Part shown: positions 26,901-41,900 of the stretch, one piece after another
How positions within the stretch are numbered: position 1 is the stretch's first letter
Layout of the letters: each line of letters begins with the position of its first letter
Origin: Apostichopus japonicus
Lineage: Eukaryota > Echinodermata > Holothuroidea > Aspidochirotida > Stichopodidae
Reading direction: 5' to 3'
NCBI RefSeq assembly: GCF_037975245.1
Contig: NC_092568.1
Coordinates: forward strand, 20,491,001 to 20,555,000
Length of the DNA: 64,000 bases
The notes under the pieces: generated by a model
Told to the model about the DNA's origin: nothing
The model's database searches: none
What the model saw: only the letters and a program-made list of their open reading frames with translations
Position numbers and translations under genes: made by a program

Positions 26901-29900
26901 TTAGAGAGTCTGTGCGATCCTGTGGGATGGAGAGGGTTTCAAACCAGTGTCTTCAGCACGAAAAGTCTGAAACTACTGAGTTATCCAATCATGTCACTGG
27001 TGAACATTTCTTGGGCCAATAAGGTCCTTTGCATTTTTCAAAATTTATATTAACTAAGTTTGAGTTGGAATAAATCTTCAATAAGAAAAGAAATGACCGG
27101 GAAATCTCACTGGCTTTTACTGATGATTTTCCTTAAATACATAGGTGAACGATGTGAAAGGTGTAACTTTGGTTACTATAACCTTAGCTCGACTAATCCA
27201 CTCGGCTGTCAACTCTGCCAGTGCAATCTAGCTGGTTCAACTAGCCCATTCTGTGATCCCAGCAATGGTCAGTGCCAGTGCAAAACCTCTACACAGGGAT
27301 TATTTTGCGATGAGTGCCTGGATGGTTTCTATGGTCTGGATGCACAGGGTTGCCAGAGCTGCGATTGTGATGCTGCTGGAACGGTGCCAGGGACAAGCTG
27401 TAACAAACAGACCGGACAGTGTGTCTGCAAGGCAAACACAATGGTAATTAATGTACTATATAGTAATAGATATATAATACACAATGGAACTAAATATACT
27501 ATAGTAATAAATATACTATATAGTTATAAATATATTATACACAATGGTAATAAATATACGATAGTAATTAATATACAATACAAATGGTGCTAAATAAACT
27601 GTTGATCATAACCAGTCCCCTTATCAAAGAGTAGGGAGAGAAAGTACTTTAGGTTGAAGTACTTTCAAGTGAGTTAACTCACAAATAGGAAGAATGAAAA
27701 TGAATGTTCATTAGTATACACATCCCACATATGATAGAACAGTGATCACTGATTCTCAAATTTCAGCAATCATTTTTACCACCCTTACTGAAAAGCAGTT
27801 TCCAACATCTAATTGTCATCTGATTGTCTATTTTTAACCATCTTCACTGTCTGGGAATGATTTGGAGAGTGAGAGCCTCTAGGAAAATACATTAGAATGA
27901 ATTCTAGCATATTTTTTAGTTTGCTTAAAAAATGCAATACAGGTTACCTTTGAGAAGATGGCATGGAAATACTCTCTCTCTCTTTGAAGCTGTTCTCCTT
28001 GATTCCAAGAGAGACACTGATTCTAAATAAATTTGTCTCTCTCTTTTCCAGGGAAGAAGATGCGATCAGTGTGAGGACAATTCATACAACCTGCAGTCTA
28101 GCAACCAAGACGGGTGCACTCCCTGTTCTTGTAACACCGCGGGCACCATCAACGGATCCATGACATGTGACTCTGCGAATGGCAGTTGTCAGTGTAAAGC
28201 CAATGTGATTGGTCAGATATGTAACCAGTGCAATTCCAATACCTACGGACTGGACGCTGGCGACGAAGACGGGTGTTCGCCGTGCGACTGTGACCTCACA
28301 GGAACAGTGTCTTTCGGCAGCGCGTGCAACCAGAATACAGGACAGTGTCCCTGCCTGGCTTTCAGGATGGGGAGACGGTGTGATGCATGCTCACCAGGTC
28401 AGTCTGTCGGTGAAAATTTTATGTTATGTGTAGAATGGGACATCTAATTCCTGTGTGGGAGAGAATTGTGTAAGGTTATATATACACACCAGTATGTCAG
28501 TGATTCATGAACAAAGAGGACATTGTAAAGACTGTAAGTCTATGCTGTAGGAACCCTTTTCTTTACACATTAATCTTTATTGAACAACTAATATTGCTGT
28601 TCAGATGGCCCTTACCAAAATCTCCAGTTACAGTTAGTCTGATGGACAATAAACCATAATGTCATTTGTGAAGAACAGGGATGAGTGAATCCAAGATTTT
28701 ATTAAGGAGGGGGTGTGGCCCTGGTGTCCTTGGAGTCGACTCCCTGGAGGTCATCAGCCCGAGAAACAACATTTAGACATCAACTGGTGCATACTGAAGT
28801 TAACCACTGAGCTAACACTCCTAAAGTAGTGGCTCTTGTCTTGTCAAACTTACACCGTCAATAGTATAGGATAACATAGCATACCAAGTCCCAATGTTTT
28901 TTGTGCACAGCTTGCAATGTTTCAGCTTTTCACGCAACATATACCTGCACATATTTAATTTTCTTTTATTCCTATTTTTACAGGGTATTTTATCAACCCC
29001 ACTGGTCAAGGATGTCAAGAGTGTGGCTGTGACCCTGGTGGTGCTCAAATCGGTACTCTGTGTGACTCACTCAGTGGACAGTGTGTATGTAAAGAAGGTG
29101 ATTCTGGGGTGACTGGCAGACAATGTGATTCTTGCCTTCCAGAGTACTTTAACTTTAACACTGCTCTAGGAAGGTAAAATTTAATTTGCTACTCTTATCA
29201 TTCTATAAGTTAACAATATCCGCAAGCTCATTGTAAAGTTTCTCGGCGTTTGGAATGGCTCGGGGAAGATAAATGTTTTGTAGAAGACTGACTGCTGTTA
29301 ATCTGTATGCAGGTAACTGTGTCCAGACATAACAGAGATTGCTTGGCATTGGACTGATTAAATATATTTGAGAGGCAGTCTTGATAATCTGTATCCAGGT
29401 ATCTGTGTCCAGACATACCAGATATCATTTGGGTAATGTACTCATTAATCATATTGTAGAATGCATTATTATTAGTCTTTATTCTGCAGTCTGTATCCAA
29501 ACATATTTTAGATTATTTGGCACAGTACCCATTAAACATATTGTACGTAGAAGGCAGTTCTTTTAATCCATTTCAGCAATCTTGTATCCCACATATTAGA
29601 GATTACCATAGCTCTGTACCAAAGTAATTGAATCTTAATATGACTTCTCCCTCTCTTTTGTCCATCTGTCTAGGTGCGAACCATGTGACTGTGATATCCG
29701 TGGCAGTGTCAATGTTACCTGCGATGACAATACCGGTCAGTGTTCCTGTAAGGAACTGGTGACCGGTCGAAGATGCGATACCTGTCAGACTGGCTCCAGC
29801 AATCTTCAAGAGAATAATCCGCAGGGGTGCAGTAAAGGTGACAATTACTTGATCACTGTTTCAACCAAATGCTTTACTTTACCAAGTTTTTTTGATGTAT

Positions 29901-32900
29901 TATTCAAGGAGGAGGAAAAATCATTCTCACATGAACAACCATCATCATCTACTTCTAAATGACGACACTTTGCTATTACTGTAACTTTCGTACACTGACT
30001 TTTATCGCAGTAAAAATTAATGTTCCCCTTTTGGTACAGCTGTTTCTTTTTCTCAAAAGTCAAATATTCTTGCACTTCTGTCGTAAAGAATAAATGTTGT
30101 TTTATGTTTTCTGCTCACTCTCTATGTTAGATAATGCTTGACTCTTGTCACCATCCTTCATGAAACAGATTTCAAATTCGCAGCGTTTTGAACGTCTTCT
30201 TTGAAAGATGCAATACGTCACTACTTAGTGGGTGAATGACTTCAAGCTAGAAACAAGTCTTGCCCTCCACTTGCCCTTCTCCTTGCCCTCCACTTTTGTA
30301 TTGCTTACCAACATGAAGAAGGAGTGTTCAGTTAGCTGATACAGTGAATGTAAACCATTACTGCGAGAGTGTTTAAATTTCTATGTTACTCTTCTCTCCA
30401 GAACCCAAACAACAGCCTCCACCGTCATGGCAACCAGTGAGCCCATATGCAATTCTCCTCTCTTGGGGTCCTCCTGACCAGCCGAACGGGATAATTAACC
30501 GATATACCGTCATCAGAAATGGAACTCGAGTGAATAGTGGTATCTTTGGGGATTCCTGGGATGGTAAGGACTATCGTAAAATGAAATGTGTAGTCTGTAC
30601 CTTTATAAAGACGGCTACTGCAGTTGTAAGGCACAGGGACTTACTTTCCAAACAACTGTGTCAATGTTTCCTCTGAAAGGACTTTTTCTGGTACAAGGTT
30701 ATAAATCAGAAATTCCTCATGTGAGAATTCTGTGTCCGCCACTCGTGTTCAGTGTTGTGTGACCTGCTGTTTTCTTGAAGACCAATTCGAGTAGAAAATT
30801 TAGAGGAAAAGTCAGCTTTCAGATATTCTGCTTTTACTTAAATATCATAGCCTTACAAGGTTTTACAACCACCCCACCCTTATCGGTTACAGACCGTGAG
30901 TACTGCCTCTAAATATGCTAGAAAATTGAAAAATGGTCAGTCTCATTATAACTTCTTCAAGAATTTCATGCCTCCTGCTAAAGCATCTTCCCACACTGTG
31001 GCATTAATTTCCCTGATTTAATGCCATTAGATGTTTGGGAATGGATTTGTGGGTCAGAAACGAAAGGAAAATACAGTTTTGAAAATAAAAATAAAGAACA
31101 TTTCAGCATTGCTTAAGCACACAGTAGTATTGGAGTCATCAACAGTGATTATCAATGTTTCAATATCCTTTTCTCTTTTTAACTTGTCGTTTAGCTTTCA
31201 AGGTGTTTCAGTAGCATATACATTTTCTTGCTTAAGGACAAACAGACATAAACACATTCGCTACCCATTTTTGATGTCATTTATGTTGTCTTTCCTTATT
31301 TTTGTTGTTCATTTTTGTCGCTGCTGAGTAAACATTCTTTCTGATGAATGTTCTCTATTTTGTCGCACTAGGAGTCCAAACATATCAGGATTCGGCTTTG
31401 ACCCCTTACACGACCTATTCATACGTTATCGAGGCGTCTAACCAAGCAGGGACCACTCAGAGCCCCCCTATAGTAGCTAGGACCCCTGATGCCATACCTG
31501 CTGGATTTGATGTTCTTACTGTCTCTAATATTGGTAGCAGATCAGCTGACTTCTCTTGGAGTAAACCCAGTGGTAAGTATTTGCTGTTAATGGTGCTAGT
31601 TGTTATGTCAGTAAGGCTTTTTTTGTTAAATTTGTGCTGAACCAAAAATGTCATGATAATTTGGATCATCGACTTAGTGAAATCCCTTAATTTAGAAATT
31701 TCAAGTTCACCTAGTTTGAGTTCCAGTTATGAGCTATATTATTTTTTTGACTGAAAGTCTGAAAATGTTTGCCATTTAAAATTAATTTCAGTTGATAATT
31801 GCATTACGATCGAAAGTATGATATTATGTCGAATTTTACAAAACAGAAAAATCTGAATTGTCAAAAACTTTTTGGAATTCTAGGTTTCCAGGATATGAGA
31901 TATGTCCAATTAATCCAGGTAGAGTGCAGTTTGTTTATAATAATGTGATGGATAGTTCATGGCATGGTTGAGTCCTTGGATTAGATTAATCCCAAAAATG
32001 ATGGATAATGAATTTGTGTGTTTATATCTCTGTGTGCTGTAGTTACCCAAAGTTAAATCGAGAAAAAAAAAAGTTAAAATGAAGATTTAATCAAAAGTGC
32101 TGACACATGTCCATTACTATCCAGTAGTGAACGATTGGACATCAAAATCTCGTTTAATCCCAGATGTGGATAATCGAAGTCTGGATGATCCCAAAATTTC
32201 CTGTAGCAGACAGAGTTCAGGTGAAACATCTGATCAAAATATAACAAGTTGAAATAATAGTGAAAAAGTGAGCAACTTTCTTGTCTATTTGGAGAGTTAA
32301 GAGTTTAATGGCATTCTTTCCTCTCTTTACACCTATTAATGTAGAAATATCAGCACCAGTGGTCAACTACATTCTGACCTCTGTGACCCCCAGCAAGCAG
32401 TCACCAGCCACACAGCATTATTCTGGTCTAGATACCGCATACCGGGCTTTAGATCTGATACCGTTCACCAACTACTCATTCAGTCTCATTGTGTGTACAG
32501 ACGGTTCCTGCGGTGAAGGCCAGACTGTTCTGGGCTACACCCAGTCTGCTCCCCCTGAGGGAGTTGTACCTCCAAATGTAACAGCCATTGACCAAACCTC
32601 TGTGTTTGTGACCTGGGACCATCCACTCGAAGCGAATGGTAATCGTACAACGTTCACTTTGTGTATTTAAGCTTCCGATTGCAGTTCTGTGCTGGCTCGT
32701 AATATGTGAGGAATGTGAATGCAAATGAGTCCTTGGATTGTTATGAGATGTGTTTGTCACTTGAACGACACCAGTCTCTTGTACACTTGGTAATATTTAT
32801 AACATCCCAATGTAGTTGTGTGCTGGCTCATAGAGTCTGATATGGGAGGAATATATATGCAAAGAGTGATGCAGCAGTTATTCAATACTTTGGAACAGTC

Positions 32901-35900
32901 CTTTCATTGTTATGTACAACATTTTATTTAATTATAAAACCCCAATGCAGTGGTGTTCTGGCCGTTAGAGTCTAATATGTGCAATATATATGATTTTTAT
33001 GTGATATGGTTGTTGCTTGAGTGTTCTTAGTAAATCCTGGTTCTAATTGTTGAGGAAACAGAAAAGTAAAATCATAAAAACAGCTGCTTGTATTACTAAA
33101 TTTTATGATACAGTGTTTTGTAAACACTTAACTCATACAAAGGAATAATCGTAACATATTATGAGAAGGACTTTCTGTGTATTTATCCTTCTTGCAATGA
33201 CAAAGTGGAATAAATTTCTCTCTCTGTATTACATTGTTGTCCCTTAATTTCAGTGGTCTCTTATCAGAGACCCGGTCATTCAGTTCAGAGTGATTGCACA
33301 TCGTATTGGTTCTGTCAACATGTAAATGTACATGGAGTTATGTTAAGCTTTATTAATTCATTTTCTCTCGGTTAAAAGTGTGTATGATAATTGAAAAGAT
33401 ACTGTCCATATCAGTTTTCATTACAAGTAGAGGACTGTCGGTCCTAACGGTTTGATATAGTCCTTGCGGTGTGGGCTGACCACTTCATCCCTGTATGTTT
33501 CCACAATGAACTTTACTTTATGCAGGTCTTTTCGATTTGCCAGAATGATGAGAAACCAGATTTTTTGGATCTGTAGTCCTTATCTGAATAATCTCTCTTC
33601 TTTCGTAGGCATCATTACTCACTACGAGTTATTTATCAGAGGTTTGCCAAATGCAGACGGTGTCAGGGATCCTCCAGAAAGCAGGATCTTTCATCCAGCT
33701 GGATGGTATAACCCTCGCCCCGTATTGACCCCTCAAGAGGAACCGACCCACCCGCCAGCGACAAATTTCACACACGAAGGAGTCTCGCCCTTTACTTTGT
33801 ATGAATTTAAAGTGACCGCCAGGAACCAGGCTGGCACGGGGGAGAGTGACTGGGTGATTTTCAGGACATTAGAAGCAGGTTTGTAAGAGAATTTTGTAAT
33901 TAAACTCGACAGAGGATAAGAGCAGTACTTTATCCTCCTGTGTACCTTTCGTTGCTTTCAGTGAGGCTAAACCAACTGTGAACAATATCAACAGATGGCA
34001 GTGTCCTATCGGTTCTGTCTAATTTATGCAAAACTCCACAAGCTTCTGTTACGCATTTTGAAACGGTCAGCAAGGATTACCAGCAGTAGCATCTCCGATG
34101 GACAATCTTAGGACAGCATCATGCAGGGAAGAAATTCATTTGTTTGTTGAATCTGTGATCATGTTTCAGTCAAAGTGGTACAGAAATAAAGTGATGTTTT
34201 GACACGCAAGGCACATAGATACCTATCCCCTTGTAGCTCTTTAGTTAAGTAACGGCGCAATATACAAGGTTAAAAAAAAAAAAAAAATTATGGACATATA
34301 TCCAGCCAATCACCAAAGTAGATTTCTTTCTACCGTCATACTTACTAGTCATTGTCCTTCGACACATATCCCTTTCTTAAAAATCAAAACGAAGGAAAAT
34401 TGTAACATATCATGGACATGAGAAGAAACAGACGGGGTCAAAGGATCATCCTTAAAGGAGATGCATGAGATTAGTTAATTTTCATTTTGTTTGATATTAG
34501 AGCTGTTTATTTCATTTTGTTTGATATCAGAGCGGTTGTTTCATTTTGTTTTATATCAGAGTCGTTATTTTTAATTTTGTTTTATATCAGAGCCGTTATT
34601 TATGCCGGCCCCAGCTGTTTCTGGGTCCTCGAGTACATCGGTCAATGTTATCTGGAGTCAGCCGACCGATCAAGAGGTCAGGGGTGTGGTCATCAGATAC
34701 TCCCTCTACCAGCTGGTGACTTCATCCGATCCGTTTGCTCCTCCAGAGTCCTCCCAGGTTCGACTTTGTTTATTTTTTCTATTTTTATTTTTTTTAGAAT
34801 TATTCGATAAATTCTTGATACACTTTTGGCTGAACGGTTTGCTGAGGTGATACAAAGAAGAAATGATATGTCATGAACATACTTTATTTTAGCAAATCTT
34901 GGCAGTTTGAATCTATATTCTGGTGGGTATTCGTTTAAAAAATTTTTATCTTGCTTTTTGATTTGCATGGATTCCTCGCTCATAGATTGCGATAGTGGTT
35001 TATAAAATTAGTAGATTATTGATTATGTAGACTCATCTGCAGTCTGGTCCTATATTCTGGTGGTCATCGTTTAACTAATTTTTAGTTAGTGATGATGCCT
35101 TGTTTTAATGTATAGCTTGATTTGATTTGATTTGATATGGTTTGATCTTTGTAGTAGTTATGCTATCTGACTGAGGAGAAATGACCTATGTTAATATGGT
35201 TTGAGCACCACGGTTATCAAACTTGCAATCTGAAAGGAGTGTATGTAGAATTTGTTACCGTTAAGTGTTGACAAATGTACTAGTAGTAATTGAGTTAACA
35301 TGATATTGTGAGAAATGATCTCCAGCTTTCTCATTAACTGTGTTACCAACTGAGGGTACCACATGTACATGATGCTTCCTCTTCTAAAGAAAAGATAAGG
35401 TGGTACAGAAAATTTGATCAACTAGAGCAAAATTGGGAAGACATATTTTTTTTTAACAATTGAAAATGGCCTTTACTGTGCTTAATTTTTTTAAGGGAAA
35501 GGGGGAAAAAGAAATACCTCAAGTTATCGACACCATCGTGCTACAATATAGTAGTAAGGTATCATTTATTATCATTAATTAAAGATAAACTATGTAGAGA
35601 AGGTATTCTTCCGTTCTTTCATATTTTAAGTAGAGAAATATTTTCTTCTAATTGTTTGTTCTTGCAGCTTATTCATACAAACAATGGCAACTCTCTCCAG
35701 TATCGATTAGAGGGCTTGGAACCCTATCAAGATTATTCCTTTGTTGTAGAAGTCTGCAATAGTCTTGGCTGTGTTAGAAGCGCAAAGGGGTCTGGCAGGA
35801 CCCTACCGTCCGGTGAGTCAAAACTTACTGTGTCTTAACATTTCATACAAGATAGAGCTTGTTTATATGTCAAGCAAAGCTCAGATGCAAAAAGTAGTAT

Positions 35901-38900
35901 ATTCTACCTTACCCTATATGCTTTAGCTACTGTCCTAGAAGCAGTGTTTTGTGAAAAATGTCCTTCCCCCACCCCCCACCCCATCCCAACCCATCAAAAA
36001 CTTGTGAAAGTTACTAGTTATTAAAATAAAAAAGCACTGTTTAATATGTCTGATGAAAAGAGTGTATGGGAAAGTATGTTGACTATAATCCAAGGAGAAT
36101 TCCCCTACTCTTCAATAACATCATCACATTTGAGTTAGAGAAACTGCTTATTAGATGAAGCCACTATACATACCTTATGGTGAACATGAAACATAGAAGT
36201 GCTTTGATGGATTCTTCTGGTTTGCCATTAAATGTGATACATTTTAAACAAACCAGACTTCAGTATTATTGAGATTTGGTGATAAAAATGCAATAAATGA
36301 ATTTTAAAATGGAATATTGTTCCGCTTCCTTCACTTCATGTATTTCTTCACTACTACTTCATGTTGTTTGTAAACATTCAAATGCATGTTGTAAAAACAA
36401 TATAAATGAAATGAAAACACTTTAATGTTCAGGCTTGGTACCCTCCGTCAGATCCATCAAGTACATTGAAACAGTGTCACGTGCATGTCATAGTCACATG
36501 AAATTATTATCATTGAAATATTATAACTCTCCATTACTTAAAAAAAAATATGTAAAAAGAAGAAGGACTGTATCAAGTCATCTTTTACCCCCCCCCCCCA
36601 AAATAAATAAGCTTTTCATTTGTCTGTGTGTGGTCTCAACTCTAGTACGTTTCTCTTTATCATTTAAGCACCGGAGGAACAGGTGGCTCCGTTGGTAGAA
36701 GGACAAAATGCTACTTCTATGCTCATCTCCTGGAGTGCCCCACTCAAACCAAATGGCCCGGAACCGGACTATTCTTTACACAGGTCTCCCGTGGCTTTCT
36801 CATCGCCCCCGCCGAGGGTAGAGAAAGGGGCAAGGTTCACTGGAACTGGCTTCTATATGTTTTCTTCATCACTCTTACCAGTGTCATCTTATACAGGTAA
36901 GAAAAACAGTAGAACGGCTTGGCTTGCCTTTCGTAGTAGAGGAAATCAGTGGGGCTCTTCCCCCCCCCCCACCCAAAGTCAACAAAGGGTCGCTGTCATA
37001 TCGCTCCTGTCCAGTTCCACGAATATCTTGACAAGCTTACTGTCTCTGCCACAATTTCATCCGTAATTATTGAAGGAGAGATGTTTTGAACACCAGATTT
37101 TTGAAGTTTCAAGTCAAAGTAATTGTTTTAAGCACCTTAACTTTTGTTTACTAAATCACCTTTTTTGGGTAGAATCTATGTATGACTGAACAAAATATAT
37201 CATTGCATTGTGAAAAGGAACTTATGTAGTCTCCCATAACAGGTCAGAGGGGGGTGGGAGAATGATGGTTGGGGGAGGGGAGTTGTTGTTCTTGGAAATA
37301 ATGACATTACCTGAAAGGTAGATGATATTAATATCTCTTTCAATGGTTTGATATCTGTCTTCATTCCAAGTATGAATTTCTCGTTACTTGTTGTAGAGGT
37401 TTGTTGTAGAGGCTTTACCATCTGGACTCTTCCCATTTTTGTGTGTGTAGGTATCGACTTGGAATTCCGCGTTAAAAGGCCGGAAGGTTCTACATCGCCC
37501 GTCAGTGCTCTTCTTCTGTTTGCTGCCTCGGAGGGCAACCAGGAAGAGTATATTGTGCTCCAGCTGCGAGATGGGCGCCCTTGGTTCCTATTTGACCCCC
37601 AGGGTGGGGCAGTCGGTGTCACCCCAGCAGATCGTGTGACCTTCGACGATGGTGAATGGCATCGGGTCAAAATCAATAGAATCGGTACTCTTGGAAGCAT
37701 AGTCGTCGATGACTTCTATACAGGTTTGTTTGTTTGTCTGAATTCAGGATCGTTATCAACAATTAAATAATAAATTTCTTATTTATCAGTAAACACGATA
37801 GGATTTGGTGATACAAAAATGTTAATACAATATAGATTTTTCTTCTCAGACTGGTCTTTTCTAAAAAAAAAAAAAAAAAAAAAATTTTTATTTTTATTTT
37901 ATCGTTCATATTTCAGTATTATTATTTTTTATTTGTTCAATCTACGTGGCTACAAACTTGAGGTAAACAATTTTCATTCCTACATGCAAAAATTGTGAAC
38001 ATTACAAATGGATTGTTTCTGTTGTAATTTCATTCTTATGGAAAGAATGCTGTCTTGTCTATCCCACTCAGGTACTGCCAGTGCTCCTACGTCTTCCAAC
38101 ATCATCGGTCAGACCACAGGAGTCTTCATAGGTGGCCTACCGATGGACTTCGCACTTCGCCGGACGGACCAGGGAGATCTGGCCGTAATTCGCCGAGGCT
38201 TCGCAGGCTGCCTACGAAATGTCCGTATCGAGAGAAGCCGAATTCCAAACTCAGTTTGGGAGGACCTAAGCTTCAGCTCGGCTGAAATTCAGCAGGATGT
38301 TGTCGGCAGCTGGCAGGGCTGTCCTTCTAATTTACAGTCTGGCGTTCACTTTCCTGGAAATGGTATGATCGTTACATCTCTCAGCCTTTAATTGCAATGT
38401 TCGAGAATTCTCTGCTTTAAAGGCACCATCTTCTGAAAAGAATTTGTCACCTCTTAAAGGATGGCTTGTGGCAAAATATCATGCCTAGTATGTCATAGTC
38501 CAATAACAAAGAAAGATAGTGAGTGTTGGTAATGTTTCTATAACTATTTGGGTGTTTAAGATGTTTCCAAGGAAACTATATAACAAAGATCTTTGGTATG
38601 CTCCTACAGTTATGGCTGATATGATGATAATGATGCTGGCTACTCACTGCAGGCCTATACCTATCAATGTTAATCAATTGTGTTGTTAATTCTAATACCT
38701 CAACCACAAAATTACAGTTGGTAGACTTTCTTTCCCATACAGGCTTCTTTAATCTGGCATAGTACATAGTCTGTGCATTAGACTAAGAATTCCAGTCACT
38801 TTAATTAATAGGCCTCAGAGGGTAATTTCCCAAATTACCCAAATAAATACCCAGATAATTACCCAAAATACGGTAATTTCTTAGAAGTTAAAAGTGGTAT

Positions 38901-41900
38901 AGATATGCACTTGGACTACTGGCAGTGTTTTTTCAACAGTCTGCATCATATCAAATCGTGTACTTAGTACCCAAATACCCACTTTAGGAGTGTTAGCTCA
39001 GTGGTTAACGCCAGTGCCTTTCAATCATAAGGTCCCCGGTTCGAGACTAATGTATGTCGTCCAGTTACAGAGTTGTAGTCAATTGACAATTCATAATCAT
39101 TAAATATGAATGTAAGAGACTGACTTCAATCAGCTTGCGGCTTTGATAAGCCAATGAGGCTTCTCCGCGAGTTCCTGCTTGCAGGAGGATCAAAAATACA
39201 TACATACATACATACAAATATCTTTGCATCATACATATTCATTTACTCCATGCATATTCACACAACATGCATATTCACACAACATGCATATTCAAACATG
39301 CATGCCACATACATATTCATACATATTGATTAGCCTGTTTCTCTGTTGCACACCTTTTAGGTCATGTGATATTTCCATCTAGCATTCTATCTGGAGGAAA
39401 TACCTTCAGTGTCTCTCTGACTATGAGGACAGAATATCTTGCTGGTACGCTTCTCTTCAGCCATGGTAATAATGGACAAGTCCTTCTCCTAGAACTCCTG
39501 CAAGGAAATTTAAAGGTACTTGTTGCTTGTCACCAGTCTACCAAAATGTATATTTATATCCTCACAATCCTTGTGCATTAATAGGGAATTCATAGATATG
39601 CAATGCATGTTCAATTTGTGTCCTATTTGTGTCCTATTTTTCAATTATGTCATATTAAAGTTACCACTCTCTATATCTTTCTTTATTTAATTTTGGATGA
39701 GAGTGAAATCACAACTGCTGGTAGTTTACATGTTAGTAGCTGCCCATGAAAATTGTTAGTAATACAACATACTTGGTTTCTTAGTTGTTACCCTCTCATA
39801 GATTAATATTACCATCTTAAACGGTCGTAATTATCAAATAAGTATCACAATTGTTTGAATGACTTAATAACATTACTTACTGATAAACAAAGTTTTCTTC
39901 TAGTGGATAACTTTTAATTACCAATTGTTTTTAATCACTGATTAAAATTTGTTCGTAAACTCTCTTCTTCCCTTTGTATCTGACAGCTCACGGTAGATGT
40001 TGGTTCCGGTGAAGCCACGGTAGTTACCATCCCTGCGTTATTATGTGACGGACAGTGGCAAGAGATCACAGTAGAGAAAGCTGGTCCTTTGGTAACCCTC
40101 TCCGTCGTTGGTAACAGTGCTCCCCAGTCCATGTTACTCTCCTCTGCAACCCTGCCTTTGTCATCTTCAGTATATCTGGGAGGAGTCCCAGAGGACTCCG
40201 AAGCACAATCATTCGCAGAGGGAGCCGGTCTCGAATTAACTGGTAAGTTAAGTAGATAAAGATTTTTATGTGCTAAGTGTTGTCATGACAACCTACCAGT
40301 AATCACAAAATTTGTCAAGCTGCTGTTTTGTGAGATCGTAGAGGTGTCTGATAGACTTGAAAAGAGTCACACCATCGCCGATGCAGTTGAGTAAATGCTC
40401 CTGGATTTCGACCGATTTTACCTGATTGGGTTCAAGCCAGCGACCGGAATATTGCTCAAAAACTCTCTAAGGGAGTAAACATGTCAAAATTGATGGAATG
40501 CTGTTTCATTTTTGGAAAAGTAGGTGTGATATGGTCAGGGTAAATTACAACATTGGTTGTTTGGAATTCCAATTAGAGAAGAAACTTCAGGTCAGCTGAA
40601 TTTTCAGTATATTTAAGTAGTAATTATTTGCTCAAAATTTCTGAAATCCAGACTTTTAGATTTTATCTGCATATTTTTTTTTTAATTTGACAGCAGGACT
40701 CGACAATTTTTTTCAAAACTACTCGCCAACTGGCGACCGAGTCTAAAATTGTACTCGCCAAAACGTTAAATTTACTCGCCATTTTTTTCTCAAAGTGTTT
40801 GTGTGATATAAGCCTAGGTAGTATGGCCGTACTTAGGATATCGCGGTTTAGTGTTAAGGCCCGGTCACACTATACCGATTTTTTATCGGAATACTATCCG
40901 ATTTTCCCGGAGGAATCGAAACAGCCAGTTTTTCGTTCGGGTCTTCTAGCCACAGTGATAAAGGACCTGATTTGCTATCTGTTGAGCCATTCCGAAGTGG
41001 AATAGCCCTCATCTAACTTTTGATATTGACTCCGTTTCCTTTTATCGGATAGCTATCCGATTTTTCTTCCGATATTTTATTGCTTTTCGATGTGACGTCA
41101 CTTCAGAATGTAGTCCGTTCCAGAACCCCTCAGATTTGGAGTAGGTATTCGAATATTCCACTGCATTCATTACATTCACTACCACAATCCTCACTCTTCG
41201 GCCTAAAATCGGAAAAATCGGACCGTATTTTGATAAAATATCGCTGTAGTGTAACCGGGCCATTACTGTTAGTTGTTTACAGCAAAAACGATCTATTTAA
41301 ATTGTGCTTCGTCAAAAGTGTTTAAAACATGATATTCATGCGTTACCCCTGTTTGAGTTGTCGTTAGGCATTTATTTAAGTTTGTAGTTTTCCAGTTTGG
41401 TTACACCTATCGTGCATCATTTAGTGGATGAGTATCAAGTTAGTTTCGAGCTGGTGAACAGAGCTGTTCCTTAGGACCTACTTGTAACAGTGCACTTGAT
41501 AATTCTACTGTGATGTGTAACATTAGGCAATAGGCCTTTGTTGATTGGCTCACAAGTTAATAGTAAGCCTATCGTATAAAGGCAGTGAGCGAATGAGCCA
41601 CTCGCCAAAATGTCGAGCGTAATGCATTTTTTGCTCGCCAGTCGCAAATTCTAGTCGCCATTGGCAAGTTGGCGACCGTATTTGTCGAGGCCTGTTTGAC
41701 AGTCTTACCTCAAAATGACCATTTTCTGCATTCTCTTTTTCTGCATTCTTGTTTATCAAGCATCTCAAACTAAACTGGTCTCTGAATATCCTAATGCAGT
41801 AGATTATTTGATACTAATAAACTGTGGGAGTGAAATCTTTCATCTTAGTTTCATCCATGCTTTCAAAAATTTAAATATTTATTTGAAGACAAGAGTGTTG

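Larger units (their letters stand above)
30564..33608. other. Introns between exons 16 and 19, no other element recognised
   Basis: Apart from exons 17 and 18, the DNA here is AT-rich intron. 32690-33010 has phrases repeated two to three times (GTGCTGGCTCRTA, TGTTATG) hinting at an old tandem duplication of about 130-150 bases. Confidence 0.45.

Noticed and set aside
36897-37066. Read-through of exon 22 as an alternative 3' end for a short usherin form
   Set aside because: The frame stays open for about 55 codons but is low-complexity, and no poly-A signal or homology supports it.
38993-39066. Possible functional tRNA gene
   Set aside because: Good A and B boxes, but no clear acceptor or anticodon stem, and a SINE-like body and tail follow.
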